Part shown: positions 1-11,489 of the stretch, one piece after another | How the letters are laid out: the number at the start of each line of letters is the position of its first letter | Numbering within the stretch: the stretch's first letter is position 1 | Origin: Brachynemurus nebulosus | Lineage: Eukaryota; Arthropoda; Insecta; Neuroptera; Myrmeleontidae | Direction of reading: 5' to 3' | Assembly: GCA_035578155.1 (NCBI GenBank) | Contig: JAPWDM010000003.1 | Location: 24,020,916 to 24,084,915, forward strand | Length of the DNA stretch: 64,000 nucleotides | Program-made: the position numbers and the translations under genes | The notes under the pieces: model-generated | Seen by the model: only the letters and a program-made list of their open reading frames with translations | What the model was told of the DNA's origin: nothing | Database searches by the model: none

Positions 1-394
1 GAAAGTTTAGACCAGAACTATTTAGTTTCATATTATAAATTAATCATTAGAAATTCATATGAATAAAATTAATGATCCTAATATTTAAAATAAAAAGAAA
101 ATGAATAGGTATGTGTCTCTAAATTCAAACTAAAAAACGTGTTGACCGTTTGAAAGAAATCAAGATAACTGTTTTTGCAATAAACGATTTTAATTTTTAA
201 GTGATCAATTTTCAAAATTAATTGATGAATAAAATATTAATTGCTATCAAAGCATCTGTTGGAAATGTCATTGATTTTTTAAGTAACTATTAAACACATG
301 CATCAACACTGACAAGAATAATTTTGGCTCTAAATTGCGCAGACGATGCTTTTATCAGATCAAGCTTATTTTTCTCTAGATCTCTTTGAGATAC
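1..394. other. AT-rich sequence, nothing recognised
   Basis: No open frame of note, no RNA-like fold and no inverted repeat was seen here. It runs up to the palindromic repeat that follows. Confidence 0.5.
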
Positions 395-672
395 ATAATT
401 GAAGACATGAGTAGGTGAAGGTGTTATGTAACATTTTTTTTATAATCTTACAATAGAAGCGTTTGAAACGCTTTATTTGCATATACTTCCCATGCAAAAG
501 CATGTGTTTATTATTATTAAATTTCTACAAAACTATTAGGCGTAATGAAACCAAATTGTAATATAAATATAATAAATACTTCAGCATATAGGATATTCCA
601 ATATTTTGTAAAAAATGACCTTTTGAAAAAAAATGTTACATAACACCTTCATCCACTCATGTCTTCAATTAT
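395..672. repeat. Palindromic MITE-like repeat
   Basis: Two arms of about 46 bases (395-440 and 626-672) are reverse complements with about two mismatches. They start ATAATTGAAGACATGAGT and enclose a spacer of about 185 bases. This is the shape of a short non-autonomous DNA element. No clear target duplication was found. Confidence 0.65.
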
Positions 673-719
673 TTCTTCTCACGTTATTTCGTGGGTATTC
701 ATATTTTAAATCTGAAAGA

Positions 720-1509
720 GCACAAAAATTACATGAGTTGTCGAATCATTGTACTCAGTAAATTGATTTTCGAGAAAAATTAAAACGGATTTTCAAAATC
801 CAATAGTTTTTTTTTGAAATTCTTATAACACCATCGTAATGGGGCAGCAAAAACTCACATAAGAAAGCTTTTTGAACCATTATTCCTTGTAACTATAAAC
901 TAGTTTTGGAGAAAAATTAAAAAACTGAATTTAGTTTGTTTAATTTTTGTCTATACAGGTTTATACAGGGTGTAAGAAAATGAATCTCGAAATTCAAACT
1001 ACAGAACTACAGTCGACTCTCGTTAATTCGAAACTCGAGGGACTCTTAAAATATTACGAATTATAGAGAGGTTCGAATTATCGCAGGTAACAATTTTAAT
1101 TTTTTAAGCATTTGCGATGAATGAACTTGAACTTGTCTCAAAAATGTACTTACAATCTTTCTGTCTCTTTCTCTCTGCAACTTTGAATTGTCGAATGTTT
1201 GACATCGATGAGTTCGAATTAACGCATCGTTTTGTTTCGCAGCGATGATTTTTTCGTTCGAATTACCAAGTGTATAAAAATGTATTGTTTTAGTTCGAAA
1301 TACAAAGAGATTTTGTAGGGAACTCGTGATACCTTTGAATTATATAGAGTTTCGAATTATCGTAGGTTTGAATTAACGAGAGTCTACTGTAATTAATTTT
1401 TGTTAGTAAATATGTACTGATTAAGTTTTACGTCAAAGATTTTTGACTGCCAAAAAGGGAAATTCACTATGTTACGTAGGATGTGGGGACAGGAGCATTT
1501 TGTTTTACG
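720..1509 (-). repeat. Old dispersed repeat (family W), split by a MITE
   Basis: Segments 800-930 and 1440-1500 resemble parts of the better preserved copies at 19330-19620 (same orientation) and 54716-55035 (opposite). Shared phrases are the AACCATTATTC block and AATTCACTATGTTACG followed by a GGGGACAGGAGCATTTT block. The pogo-type MITE at 1010-1389 interrupts it. The family looks like a decayed retroelement 3' region, but this is inference. Confidence 0.4.
1010..1389. mobile_element. pogo/Tigger-type MITE, copy 1
   Basis: The element starts CAGTCGACTCTCGTTAATTC and ends GAATTAACGAGAGTCTACTG. These are imperfect terminal inverted repeats, flanked by TA on both sides. The TIR and TA duplication are typical of pogo/Tigger elements of the Tc1/mariner superfamily. 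It has no transposase frame, so it is non-autonomous. A second full copy lies at 60872-61250. Confidence 0.85.
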
Positions 1510-3065
1510 ATTTTACCAATGATTAGTGTAAAATTGTTACTTCATTTGTAACTTTAGCTTTAAATTTTGTTTAATATACAATCACAGCGATTATTTATAT
1601 TCCAAGAGGTTCAGTTATTCTAATCAAAGTTAAGTTGCTGTCATTTTGAATGCTGCTTAATTGAGTGACGAAAATACAGGTTTCGTACGGAAATATGATA
1701 ATAATAGTAACAAAAAGTTAAGAAAAAAATAATAATTTTTTTTTATTTAATTTAAATATACTTTAAAATGTTAAATAATTAATATGATTACTTAAATTAA
1801 TGATATGATAACACTTTCTACTGTAATTTTTTTTTCTATTGAGATTAAAGAGAAAATATTAATATTCACTTTCAAAATTTCATATGCAAATACGACAATT
1901 TGAAAATTTTTGTTACAATTTGTTTATTGTGCGCAATTAAGTAGAAACAAATTATGTGTTGATATGATATTGGAAAGAATATGCCGGAAGGTGATCGATT
2001 AGAATTTTAATTGGTATCGAATTTATATTCTTATAAAGTAGGAATACATTTCAAAAACCTTCAGGAACAATATGTTGAAACCATTGATATAGAAACAAAA
2101 TGGATGGAATGTATTTCTTAAGAGAGAAAAAAGATACATCTAGTATGATATGCTAGAACGAGTACGTAGATTGCTTTATATGTTCCTCAAACCAATGGCA
2201 AAATATGCACATAAACACGTGAGATAAATTTTAGAAAGTGTATATTTCGTACTCAGAAAAAAATTAAATTATAAATGAACTTTTTGGTGTACAAATATGA
2301 TATTTGTGTAAGTAAATATTGTATTAATTATTAAGAAATTCAACTATTTTTAATAAAAAATTTTTATTTAAAAAATAGGATATAAATTAGGTAGAATAAA
2401 AATATACTTAAGAAAGTACCGACCAAGCATAATTTTATAAAAGTTACATTGCTTACAGTTACAGAAACTATAAAATATTAACCATGGTGGGAGCGTTGAG
2501 AAAACAGGAATTTACCTAGAAAGTACGTTGACACAAGGAAATGTAAATAATTCTTAGATATTGTTAATATATTATATTAATAATCATTACTGTAGATGTA
2601 TGCCTAATAATAAACTTCGAATTCAAGCTCAGTTTGATCCCCAAAAATTGTTAGGATTCGATTTTTTTTTTTAACATACGATTAAAAATCTGTTTTGACA
2701 TTTAAAACAGCTGGAATACATAAAAACAGTTATATTTATTTAAATCTAACTAAAAGTTTTCTGACGTCATCAACGAATAAAGCGTAATTAAACTATTCCT
2801 CTGAGCCATTTTTATATTAGTGACTATAAAAGCAGATTATACGCCTAATGTTGTTTCATTTGCGAATGACGTTAAATAACGTTTAGTTAAATCCAAGTAC
2901 ATGTTGATAACATATCATTATAGTAAGTATGTATATTATATTAAACTTGTAATGATATTGATTTATTATAATCAAAGTTACAAACCAAAGCTTTACTATT
3001 TTGTTTATAGTTAAGCAGGTGGCACTACAAAGACTACTGCATATGTTACATTGATGATTATCTAG
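1510..3065. other. AT-rich stretch without recognisable genes
   Basis: This part is very AT-rich, with many short homopolymers. No frame with family-like sequence, no TIR pair and no tandem array was found by eye. Confidence 0.4.
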
Positions 3066-3066
3066 A

Positions 3067-3885
3067 ACTAGCCGTACCCGCGACGTCGTTCGCGCAAAAC
3101 ATTGTTATTATAAAGCATTGTGTAATAATCATATAGAACTTACAAAGAATAATATTTTTTGTGTAATGCATTCACATGCTCAAAATGGTTTCTCTATTTT
3201 TCCGTGGGAATGAGGATTTTTCCCGGAGTAAAAAGTATCTTAAATGTTGACCCAAGTAATAAGTTATCACCACACCAAATTTCGTCAAATAGTTTTTGCG
3301 TGATATGTGCACATGCTCATAACGGTTTTTCCATTTTCCACTGTGAATGGAACATTTTCCCGGAGTAAAAGGTATCTTAAATGTTGACCCAAGTAATAAG
3401 TTATCACCACACCAAATTTCACCAAAATCCGTCCAATAGTTTCTGCGTAATGCGTGCACATGCACAAAATGGTTTTTCTATTTTCCCGTGGGAATGAGGC
3501 ATTTTTCCGGAGTAGAAAGTATCTTAAATATTGCCCTAGGTAATAAGTTATCATCACACCAAATTTTATTAAAATCGATCCAATAGTTTTTGCCACATGC
3601 TCAGAATGGTATTTCCATTTTCCCGTGGGAATGAGAAATTTTCCCGGAGTAAAAAGTGTTTTAGATGTTGACCCAGGTAATAAGTTACCATCACACCAAA
3701 TTTCATTAAATTCCGTCCAATAGTTTTTGCGTGGTGAGTGAACAGACAGACAAACAGACAAAAATTCTAAAAATCGCTGTTTTGGTATCTACATCGATAA
3801 CTATTTACAGTACCAGTACAATTTTCCAAAAATATTCCATGTACAGAAATGGTCTCGTTACAATTTTATTATATGTATAGATATC
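3067..3885 (+). repeat. Retroelement-like repeat with four tandem ~140-bp units
   Basis: Units begin with CACATGC at about 3173, 3310, 3457 and 3594, so the period is 137-147 bases. Each contains a GTTGACCCAAGTAATAAG phrase and a CCGTCCAATAGTTTTTGCGT-like phrase. The block starts CTAGCCGTACCCGCGACG and ends after ACAGACAGACAAACAGAC. Such phrases are common in arthropod non-LTR-derived or non-autonomous repeats. The apparent minus-strand ORFs over it are by-products of the tandem units. Confidence 0.65.
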
Positions 3886-4002
3886 TAGATGAATGCATTC
3901 TAATATACCTGGAAGTATTTTAGAGTCAACAAGAATTATGTAACTCTATATAACCTAAAGAGTTTCTCTTCGGTTTGTATGAAATATTCTTATATATAAA
4001 GA

Positions 4003-4080
4003 TTACTAGCTTTCTAACCCATGGTTTCGTTCTGGTGATATTTGAAATTATGACATCAAGTTGAATTAATAACGATGAAC
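4003..4080 (+). repeat. Short repeat fragment related to 11035-11105
   Basis: It begins CTAGCTTTCTAACCCATGG and continues into GATATTTGAAATTATGACAT. The reverse complement of 11035-11105 has the same order of blocks (CTAGTTTTTG, GGGGCTTCGC, GATATTCGAAATTATTACAT, CAAGTTGA). Confidence 0.5.
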
Positions 4081-4182
4081 TTTAATTGCAATGTTTATCA
4101 TTACAGATGTTCGAAAATTTTTTGCGAACTCGAAGAATTTCCAAACCGAAAATACTGCAGGTATGGTGTCGTAGCGTATTTG

Positions 4183-4344
4183 GAAAATATACCCGTATTC
4201 AGAGCTCAATGTATCTGAACTCGGGTATACATTCAATGTTTAATAAGCATAGTTCGATACTTGAAAATATACCCATTAAAAGCGCTGAGCTCGGGTATAT
4301 TTTCAAACTCAATATTTAATAAGAATAGTATGAAAAACATACCC
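4183..4344. repeat. Motif array, cluster 1 (five alternating copies)
   Basis: Copies of a GAAAATATACCC motif lie at about 4183 (+), 4221 (-), 4261 (+), 4291 (-) and 4331 (+), 30-40 bases apart with strictly alternating strand. The copies at 4261 and 4291 form TTGAAAATATACCC facing GGGTATATTTTCAA. The layout suggests subterminal protein-binding repeats of a DNA element or another binding-site array; the binding protein is unknown. Confidence 0.6.
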
Positions 4345-5166
4345 ACTTTCAATTTATTGGTAAACAAATGGTTTATTCAGGTAGTTAAGGAAAAACAGCA
4401 CTGTGACGCCGCAAAAAATTGACAATTTTTGCAAATTTTTTTTGCAAATGTGAGTGAATCCTATATGAGGGTCGAATTAAAAAGATTTTAATGAGTGTGC
4501 ATTTGTTCATATAAAATTGTATAGAATAATATTAAATATTTGCAAACTTAATAATGCTAATGCACCTAAAAAAATTGCAAATTATAGCAACGATATTGCA
4601 ATGATGATTCATTTCAAATTAAAAGAAGAAAAAAAATTATTAAAGTACATAATTGTAGCTATCGTTATGCATAGTTTTTTTTTTTACATTTTTTTCATAA
4701 AATAGCAACGGATTCAAAAATTTTTCGTTTTGTTTTGTTTGTTTTCGTTGAATTTTGGTCTAAAATTTTCACAGTATATTCTCAATATATTGTATTTTCG
4801 AATTAAACAAAACAAAAAGAAAAAAATTTCGATTTTTTCAATCCAAGTTTAAGTTACCAGATTATACTACCTTTATTGCACCAAATATTTTTCAGCGGAT
4901 TCGAATTCAAATAATATTGTCCATATTCATACGCTTTTGTAAAAAACCCTTCTAAATCTGTTTTATTAATCATTATTTAATTTTAAACAAATTTTGCACG
5001 TTTAACTCACACGCTAACAATTAAGAATTAAGATAAGAAGAAGCTAAAAATTATTTCAAAAAATTGTAACGGTTTTTTTTATTTGCAACACAGTAAGTCT
5101 TGTTTTAAATCATATGTGCATATTTTTTTTTTTATGAAGATCGAGTAAAATTACAGTTGAAATAAG

Positions 5167-5395
5167 TTTGAAAATATACCTTATTAGTAACTGTATAAGA
5201 TTACACTAATTTATTGTCGGGTATATATTCAAATTCTCATAGTAGTATTCTTGTACTTGAAAATATACCCGATTTTGGCTCTGAAATGAGGTATATTTTA
5301 CAGAGTCATTTTGTTAGTTTCTGTTTTGTAAACTATACCCGATCCTAGATCGGTCAGTGACGTCACAAGCTCTGACTTCGGGTATATTTTCAAAA
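5167..5395. repeat. Motif array, cluster 2 (six alternating copies)
   Basis: The cluster 1 motif recurs at about 5167 (+), 5217 (-), 5257 (+), 5288 (-), 5324 (+, weaker) and 5377 (-), again alternating at 30-55 base steps. The best copies read TTGAAAATATACCCGA and TCGGGTATATTTTCAAA. The clusters are about 820 bases apart and could be the two ends of one element. Confidence 0.6.
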
Positions 5396-5439
5396 TACGC
5401 GGTGTCGTATTTCTGCTAATTGATCGTTCTTCTCGTTAT

Positions 5440-5735
5440 ACATAAATATAAACACAAATTTATTCAGAAAAAATATGAAATATGAGTGTAATACGGTAAG
5501 ACAATTTAACGAATAAAATAAATTAGTGTATTTCGTATACTAATTTAATATTTCATTACTATAAATTTGAAATCAGTTAATTTTACTAATAAGAACTTCT
5601 GTCTCATTTTTACAGCGTTTACCTACAGTGAAGTGACCAATGAAAAGTTTCCCACCATTTTTTTCACCACAAATATTTGTTCTAACCTTTTTTCACGACA
5701 AAATTGGAAAAAACTACAATATTCTTATAGGACAT
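5440..5735 (-). repeat. Dispersed repeat family X, copy A
   Basis: Read on the minus strand, it shares long stretches with 12300-12640 and with the split copy at 47145-50230. Shared landmarks are TTGTAGTTTTTTC, an ACAGCGAAAAAAATGG-like block, ACTAATTTATTTTATTCG and TTACCGTATTACAC. The function and class of family X are unknown. Confidence 0.7.
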
Positions 5736-5876
5736 AATACACATGATATTAAAGTTAAATTGTCACTAAAAATTAGATAAAAGCTACTTTAACAGATAGA
5801 TAGCTAATGATTATTGTTGATGTCCTACGATCTTTTTGCTTCAGTTATTTCTGCGCAAAGTTCTAAATCGACTGGT

Positions 5877-6079
5877 CAGGGGCGTGGAGAGGAATGACGG
5901 GCCCTGGGAATAAACCACATCTTTTTAAAATTTTCTCCCAAAAAATAAGTGGTAAGCATAAAAAAAAACTCTCAACTTTTTTTTCGAGGGCTCTTTGTTA
6001 ATAGCTACGGGTTCTCTCCTCAAGCCCGGGCCCCTGGGCTGCAACCCCGACTACTCCCCCCCCCCTCTCGTCGGGCCTG
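5877..6079. mobile_element. hAT-type MITE with 8-bp target duplication
   Basis: It starts CAGGGGCGTGGAGAGG and ends CGTCGGGCCTG. The flanking octamers are CGACTGGT (5869-5876) and CGACTGAT (6080-6087), one mismatch. The 8-bp duplication and CAGGG ends fit the hAT superfamily. A 5' fragment of the same family is at 53447-53510. Confidence 0.8.
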
Positions 6080-7052
6080 CGACTGATTAAGTAGTTGAGC
6101 CGTGAAAGCCAGACAAACAAATCAACAAACAAACAAACTTGCTTTGGTATTTATAATATAAAGTTTGAACTTTACAACTGAGACAGTGTCAATACGAACG
6201 GAAGACGGTCTATGAATGACGGACGGAAATTTAAAAATCGAATCTTAACTATTCGCTCGCTATAAAATAGCTTAAAAGGTTAATAGACAATCTTGTCTAT
6301 TGAAACAATATTTTAAATGTTCTACTAAGAAAAAAAGTCACTATCTCTCATTATTACCATATCGATACAAAACTTGTACACACATAGACGCGTACATTGT
6401 GTATAAAATTTATTTTCAATTCTTTCCAAAGAACTTTCTCTTCGATTCAATAATTTCTTAACGTTGCTTCATCATCATCACCCATTTCGCCGTTCTCATC
6501 GCTACAACTCATCTCTCCATAAGCCATGTTAACAATTTTTTTTATTGTTTATTTACAACTTGTGATAAATGATGATGCTGTAATCTGGTACAATTGGTAC
6601 ATTACATATAATTGGTATACATATCATTGCTACATGCAAGTGAATATTATACATTCTCCAGTTGCATCGGCGCGGCGGACAATCGGTCGCCCAGCGGACA
6701 AGTGAATGTTTTTAATCAAATACAATTTTAATCTGTATGTAATTATAGTATATTTTTTTAGTTTATAAATGACGTCATTATCATCTCTTTTCAATTTATG
6801 ACGCTAGCTGTCCTTTAAAAAAATTATACGATACTGATCCTTAATATAGTACATAAATTGATTTTCTTTTTTTCTATTTCTCTCTTATTTCAGTTGTCAA
6901 ATTACATATATAAGATTTTACTTATGGATTTGCGTATACCTACTGAAAGTAAGAAAGAGATAACATATCATTTAGTTAGGTTTGCTCTTATATAGAGAGT
7001 ACATACACATAGGTGGTTGAATGTTGTCTGTATCGGACGCCTACCGAGCAAA

Positions 7053-7125
7053 GGACCGGTGGTGTAACGGAAAGCACACCTGGCTAGTTACCAGGAGATC
7101 CTGGGTTCGATTCCCGGCCGATCCG
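7053..7125 (+). tRNA. tRNA-like gene, anticodon loop reads AGT (Thr?)
   Basis: All four arms can be drawn. The acceptor stem is GGACCGG with CCGATCC (one mismatch, C4-A69), the D stem GTG/CAC, the anticodon stem CCTGG/CCAGG with loop CTAGTTA, and the T stem CTGGG/CCCGG around TTCGATT. The internal B box GGTTCGATTCCC is perfect. A T6 run at 7131-7136 fits a Pol III terminator. U at position 37 and the acceptor mismatch are unusual, so this may be a pseudogene or a tRNA-derived repeat head. Its place inside a foldback element supports mobility. Confidence 0.55.
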
Positions 7126-7130
7126 GATAA

Positions 7131-7136
7131 TTTTTT
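7131..7136 (+). terminator. Pol III T-run terminator
   Basis: Six T residues begin five bases after the discriminator base of the tRNA-like gene, the usual place for Pol III termination. Confidence 0.55.
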
Positions 7137-7849
7137 CAATCACTTTGTGATTTTTAATTTACACATGTGGTTTTTGGTTATGTTAACCAAGGAAGTCGAG
7201 TGCTTAAAGTTTCAGTTTAGCTGAACGATAAGTGAACATATGAATACTACGTGTGTTTAAAATGCAGACAAAAGTCTGTCATACGTAGTAGTGTTTCACA
7301 AGCACTCGATAATATTTGAAATTGAAAAATTTATTGCTTTATTTTTATTTGAAAATAATTACTTATTTTATTATCGCAGTAAATTAATTAGAAAATTAGA
7401 ATATATTTTATCTGTTGCAGAAAAATGGGAGCACACTTGTCAGAAATTAGAATCAGTGATAGTGATATTCTTTTACGAAATATTTGATTAATGTATAATT
7501 TTGAATAAAAATAAATTTACTTGAGTTTTTAAACAAATATATGAGTTTATAATTATTGTATGAGTTTTAAACTTGAAAAACTGATTAAAATAAAATGCAA
7601 TTAGGAGAATTTTAGTGGATTAACTTACTAGTAGTAACCTACATTATCGGATAAGGCTAAAGATAATTAAAAATTATTATAGTGACATCTCCGTTCTTCT
7701 CACGTGTACTACGCATGATGATTACGACAACGATGACATCTATACACCGTGACCCCGTTCTCAGTGCCATAGAGGGGTAATAGAGAGTCAAAAAATGTAT
7801 TGAAGTTAGCTATCTTTCAGAAATAAAATTCTGGTGTACTTTATCTATG

Positions 7850-8063
7850 GGTACTATTTAATATTCTTTAACAAGAAATTCAAAAAAAGGATGTGTTATT
7901 ATTTTTTTTTATGAACCATCCATTTCAATTCATATTTTTATGATACCTCGGTGGTAAGGTACCACAGTAAGGTATCATAAAAATATGAATTGAAATGGAT
8001 GGTTCAAATAAGAATAATACATCCTTTTTTTGGTTTGCTTGTTAAAAATTATTTAATAGTACC
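7850..8063. mobile_element. Near-perfect palindromic MITE
   Basis: The arms run GGTACTATTTAATA... and ...TATTTAATAGTACC, each about 100 bases, with a loop of about 20 bases near 7949-7969. The central stem includes CCATCCATTTCAATTCATAT. It abuts the inner edge of the foldback right arm, so it probably inserted there. Confidence 0.75.
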
Positions 8064-8699
8064 TAACTAAATGATATGTTATTTCTTTCTTACTTTCAGT
8101 CGGTATACATAAATCCGTAAGTGAAATCTTATATAATTTGACAACTGGAATAAGAGAGGAATATAAAAAATGAATATCAACTTAATTTATGTACTATTTT
8201 AAGGATCAGTATCGTATAAATTTTTTAAAGGACAGCTAGCATCATAAATTGAAAAGAGATGATAATGACGTCATTTCTAAATAAAAAAAAATATACTTTA
8301 CATTTGTTAGGTACTCCTACACGATGTAATTTAAGAAACAATCTACAAATTACAAGTGAATATCAAAGCCAAGAACAATACGGATCGTGTTATTATAGTA
8401 AATAACATTACAAATTGGCGGGATAATGTCAGGGGTTAAAATTTATAATAAAGTTTATAATATGTAGTTAGTTTCTTCAAGGTTCTTTGTATATCAGAGG
8501 AAGAAAATGCTTCATTATTGTCAATGGATGAGCCGAAAGAAATTCCAGGTGTGCGCCGAAAGATTTAGAAATATAGGTAAATATTGTATGGTGTAATCAC
8601 GAACCGTCCAAACGGGAGTCACTCTGTAGTTAGTTTCGAAAAAAAGAAAATCCGAGAACATTTGCAGTTCACAGCATCTTGGTAAGAATTGCACCAGAG

Positions 8700-8815
8700 A
8701 CTAACGAAATCTAGTGAAAACGGTGGAAGTGCTAAATACCTGGATGAGTTCTTCAGCCGGACACGTTCAATGCCCGAAACATAATTTTTTGGGGTTACGA
8801 CGTGAAAAGCCAAAA
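8700..8815 (-). repeat. Family W fragment
   Basis: The blocks GAGTTCTTCAGCCGGACACG, ATGCCCGAAACATAATTTTT and GACGTGAAAAG match the order seen at 19330-19410 and, inverted, at 54895-54970. Confidence 0.5.
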
Positions 8816-9339
8816 GAAATGGATAAGAATACAGAGTAAGGAGAAAATTTTTTTAGTCAACTTTACAACTCTGCAGTTTGCACTATAGGTACTACATATA
8901 GTATTACTACTGCTTCCAAGGAAATGCTTATTTCTACCCGTTCTTATATTGAATTTCGTGTGTTACTATGTCACAGTCTCACAGTGTAACGTATATACGA
9001 TTATTGGAAATTAAATTATTCACTATTTTTTCTTTTTAATCTTTATCATTAACAACGAGTAAAATAATCAAATAAGCTATACAATCAAATAACATTACTG
9101 CAAGTAGTATTAAAATTTCAAGCTTTACCAACATAACGTTCCATTGAAAATAAATTCCACAAGAAAACTTTAATATTTAAACATTTCTAACGAAGGTGAA
9201 TAATTTAATGTTTTATAAAACATATGTTTGTCACATTTTATTCGCTTGCATAAACATGATAATAAGAAAATTATGTGAAAATCTATTATTAAAAATTATA
9301 TATAAATGGTCGAACTTTATACGGTCTAAAGTCCATGGG

Positions 9340-9574
9340 CTGTGTTGGATTTACACTAGGGCCACGCGGGGCTAGTGCCTAGGGCGGCAAATTTCTAGGA
9401 GGACGGTAAAATTTAGAACACAATTTTTTTGGGTCGTAACTTATTTTTTGTATGAAAAAGTTAAAACGTTATTAAGAAATGTTTTTTTTTTTAGGGAAAA
9501 GTTGTTGCAATTTTTTGTCAGGGGCGGCATTTTTCACGGTGCCCAGAGTGACACTTAGAGTAAATCCGGCCCTT
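9340..9574. mobile_element. hAT-type MITE, CAGGGCCGGATTTA family (decayed)
   Basis: The left end CTGTGTTGGATTTACACTAG and right end TTAGAGTAAATCCGGCCCTT are inverted repeats of the kind seen with intact duplications at 19675-19964. No 8-bp duplication survives here. Confidence 0.6.
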
Positions 9575-9887
9575 AGGCTTTTCTATGGTAGGAGTGAGTA
9601 ATAAGGCTTTTCCAGAGTGCCAAGTTGAATCTATATATACTGATATTTAATATATGTTTTTGAAACTAGATATTTTCTGAAAATATACATTATACTGACG
9701 GAGGCGCATAGTACTTCTCGGTATTCTAAGACGATTTGATGATGTGTAGTAGTTTGTATAGGTATAATTTCGATACCATTCTGAATTTTTTATTGGCAGA
9801 TTTTGTGTTATAGAATATGAGTATGTGATTATTAAAACTGTTTTCAAAAATCACAGAATGAAATATTTTTAACATATACATAATTAC

Positions 9888-10747
9888 TATAGTATTTTAC
9901 AATATAAGTTCGGTAAGTTGCTTTTACTGATCGAGAAAATGTTGCGAAAACGAGACCCGCAGGGTCGAGTTTTTGCAATTTTCGAGATCAGTAAATGCAC
10001 TTAACGCATCGTGTATTGTATAATATTTTTTGCACGATCGATTTAAAATAATTAAAGATTAAAAATGTGTTAAATAAAAAATAAAATTCAGATAATATAG
10101 ATGAAATTTATATTTCTATGTTATGACATAGAATGCCATGAATAAATATTATAAATATTCATAACAACTAATATGAATCTTTGTAGTGACAATTGACAAC
10201 TATATTTGTAAATAAAAAATTAAGTGTCAATATTTCACTGGCGTGAATATTTTTTTTTGAATTTTCTATTAAAAAAAATTGAGGAAAATAGTTTGTTAAA
10301 CTATATTATTAGTGAGAATAATGAAATTTATGAAGCATTTTATTTTTGACTGCAAATTTATTCTCGTAAAATGAAAGGAAGATTATGAAAGCCACAGAAA
10401 ATCTTAATGATTGAACGACCTTTTGAAATGTCAATAAAATAAGAAGACTGATGCCAATAATAATAATAATAATGTGCAAACTAGTGAAAATTTTCATATT
10501 ATTAATGGGTTTATTTTCCTAATTGTTCAAATTGTACTTTTAATTTCAATATAAATAAATAAATACAATCATTTTTGAGCTAATTTAACTTACCACACTC
10601 CTATTTACTTACCACGCATCTATTTCACTTACCGCACTGTTATTTTTTGGTTTCCATGGATATAAACAAATGTTCGGGAAATGTAACTTACCAGCATTGT
10701 CAACAGCATCGGTAAATGCATGAAAATACACGATCGTGCAAAAAATA
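9888..10747. mobile_element. Asymmetric element with CpG palindrome, related to the 47865 element
   Basis: The right end has CGATCGTGCAAAAAATA (10731-10747), an exact inverted copy of 10024-10040. Left of 10024 lies a CpG-containing hairpin (9924-9994, arms TTACTGATCGAG/GATCAGTAA) and an outer TATAGTAT (9888). The first 11 bases of the inverted repeat (TATTTTTTGCA) and the layout match the tyrosine-recombinase element at 47865-50093. No long coding frame is present, so it is probably a non-autonomous relative. Several TTACC-type motifs occur near the right end. Confidence 0.5.
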
Positions 10748-11034
10748 AATGTTAGCTAATTCATAGTATAAACACACACTTTACACCGTTTTATTTGCAT
10801 AACAGATAAGATTTAAGATGGCACGGATTATTCCCATTTCAGTTTTCCTATATGAGCTCCCATTATTAGGATTCATCGTTGCCAGTTGTGTGTGGTCGTG
10901 TCGACTTGGTGCCCATTTGGCTCGATTCAATACACGATGCCTCACAGATAGAACAATATAGTGTTTCGTCTTAATTATGTCCGTCAGATTCAGTTGCTAT
11001 TTAAGTTTATCACCCATTGACGTCATTCGAACAT

Positions 11035-11105
11035 TGCATACTGTTAGTAAAAGGAATGTCAACTTGATGTAATAATTTCGAATATCATGCGAGCGAAGCC
11101 CCGGA
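11035..11105 (-). repeat. Repeat fragment, partner of 4003-4080
   Basis: On the minus strand it reads CTAGTTTTTGTCCGGGGC, then GCTCGCATGATATTCGAAAT, matching the block order at 4003-4080. Confidence 0.5.
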
Positions 11106-11489
11106 CAAAAACTAGCAAAATTCATAAAATGTTTTTATGACTCTCATAGCAACTTTAGAAATATCTTAATACTAGGAGGCCCGAGCACCTTCACAGTAAA
11201 ATTCCCCGGGAGCCGACAATATTTTTAAAGAAACTTTATATAAGCAAATACATAAAATAATTTAACATGTACATATATGTGATACGTACATACATATATT
11301 TGACATTCAAACACATTAAAATCAATTAGAGAATTACAGAAAGTTTAGAAAATAAAAGGGTAAAAATAAAAAAAAAAAAATAAAAAAAACAAACATATAC
11401 TTTTATTAGTTTTTATATTGTTTATTTTAAAATTTTTTTATAGAAACCAAGAGAGTAGTGTGTGTTGGTGTTTGTGTGAGTTGAGTATA

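Larger units (their letters stand above)
6748..8297. mobile_element. Foldback-type element enclosing a tRNA-like gene
   Basis: The left arm (6748-6981) and right arm (8061-8297) are about 235-base inverted repeats with scattered mismatches. Each contains a GACGTCATTATCATCTC-like outer part and CATATCATTTAGTTAGGT at the inner edge. The interior of about 1.08 kb holds the tRNA-like gene at 7053 and a palindromic MITE at 7850. There is no transposase, and flanking duplications were not identified. Confidence 0.75.

Noticed and set aside
3173..3735. Possible CRISPR-like array
   Set aside because: The repeated part and the intervals are both conserved, so these are tandem repeats and not repeat-spacer units; the setting is eukaryotic.
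3159..3761. Three overlapping ORFs up to 158 aa
   Set aside because: The amino-acid repeats mirror the ~140-bp tandem units and occur on both strands.
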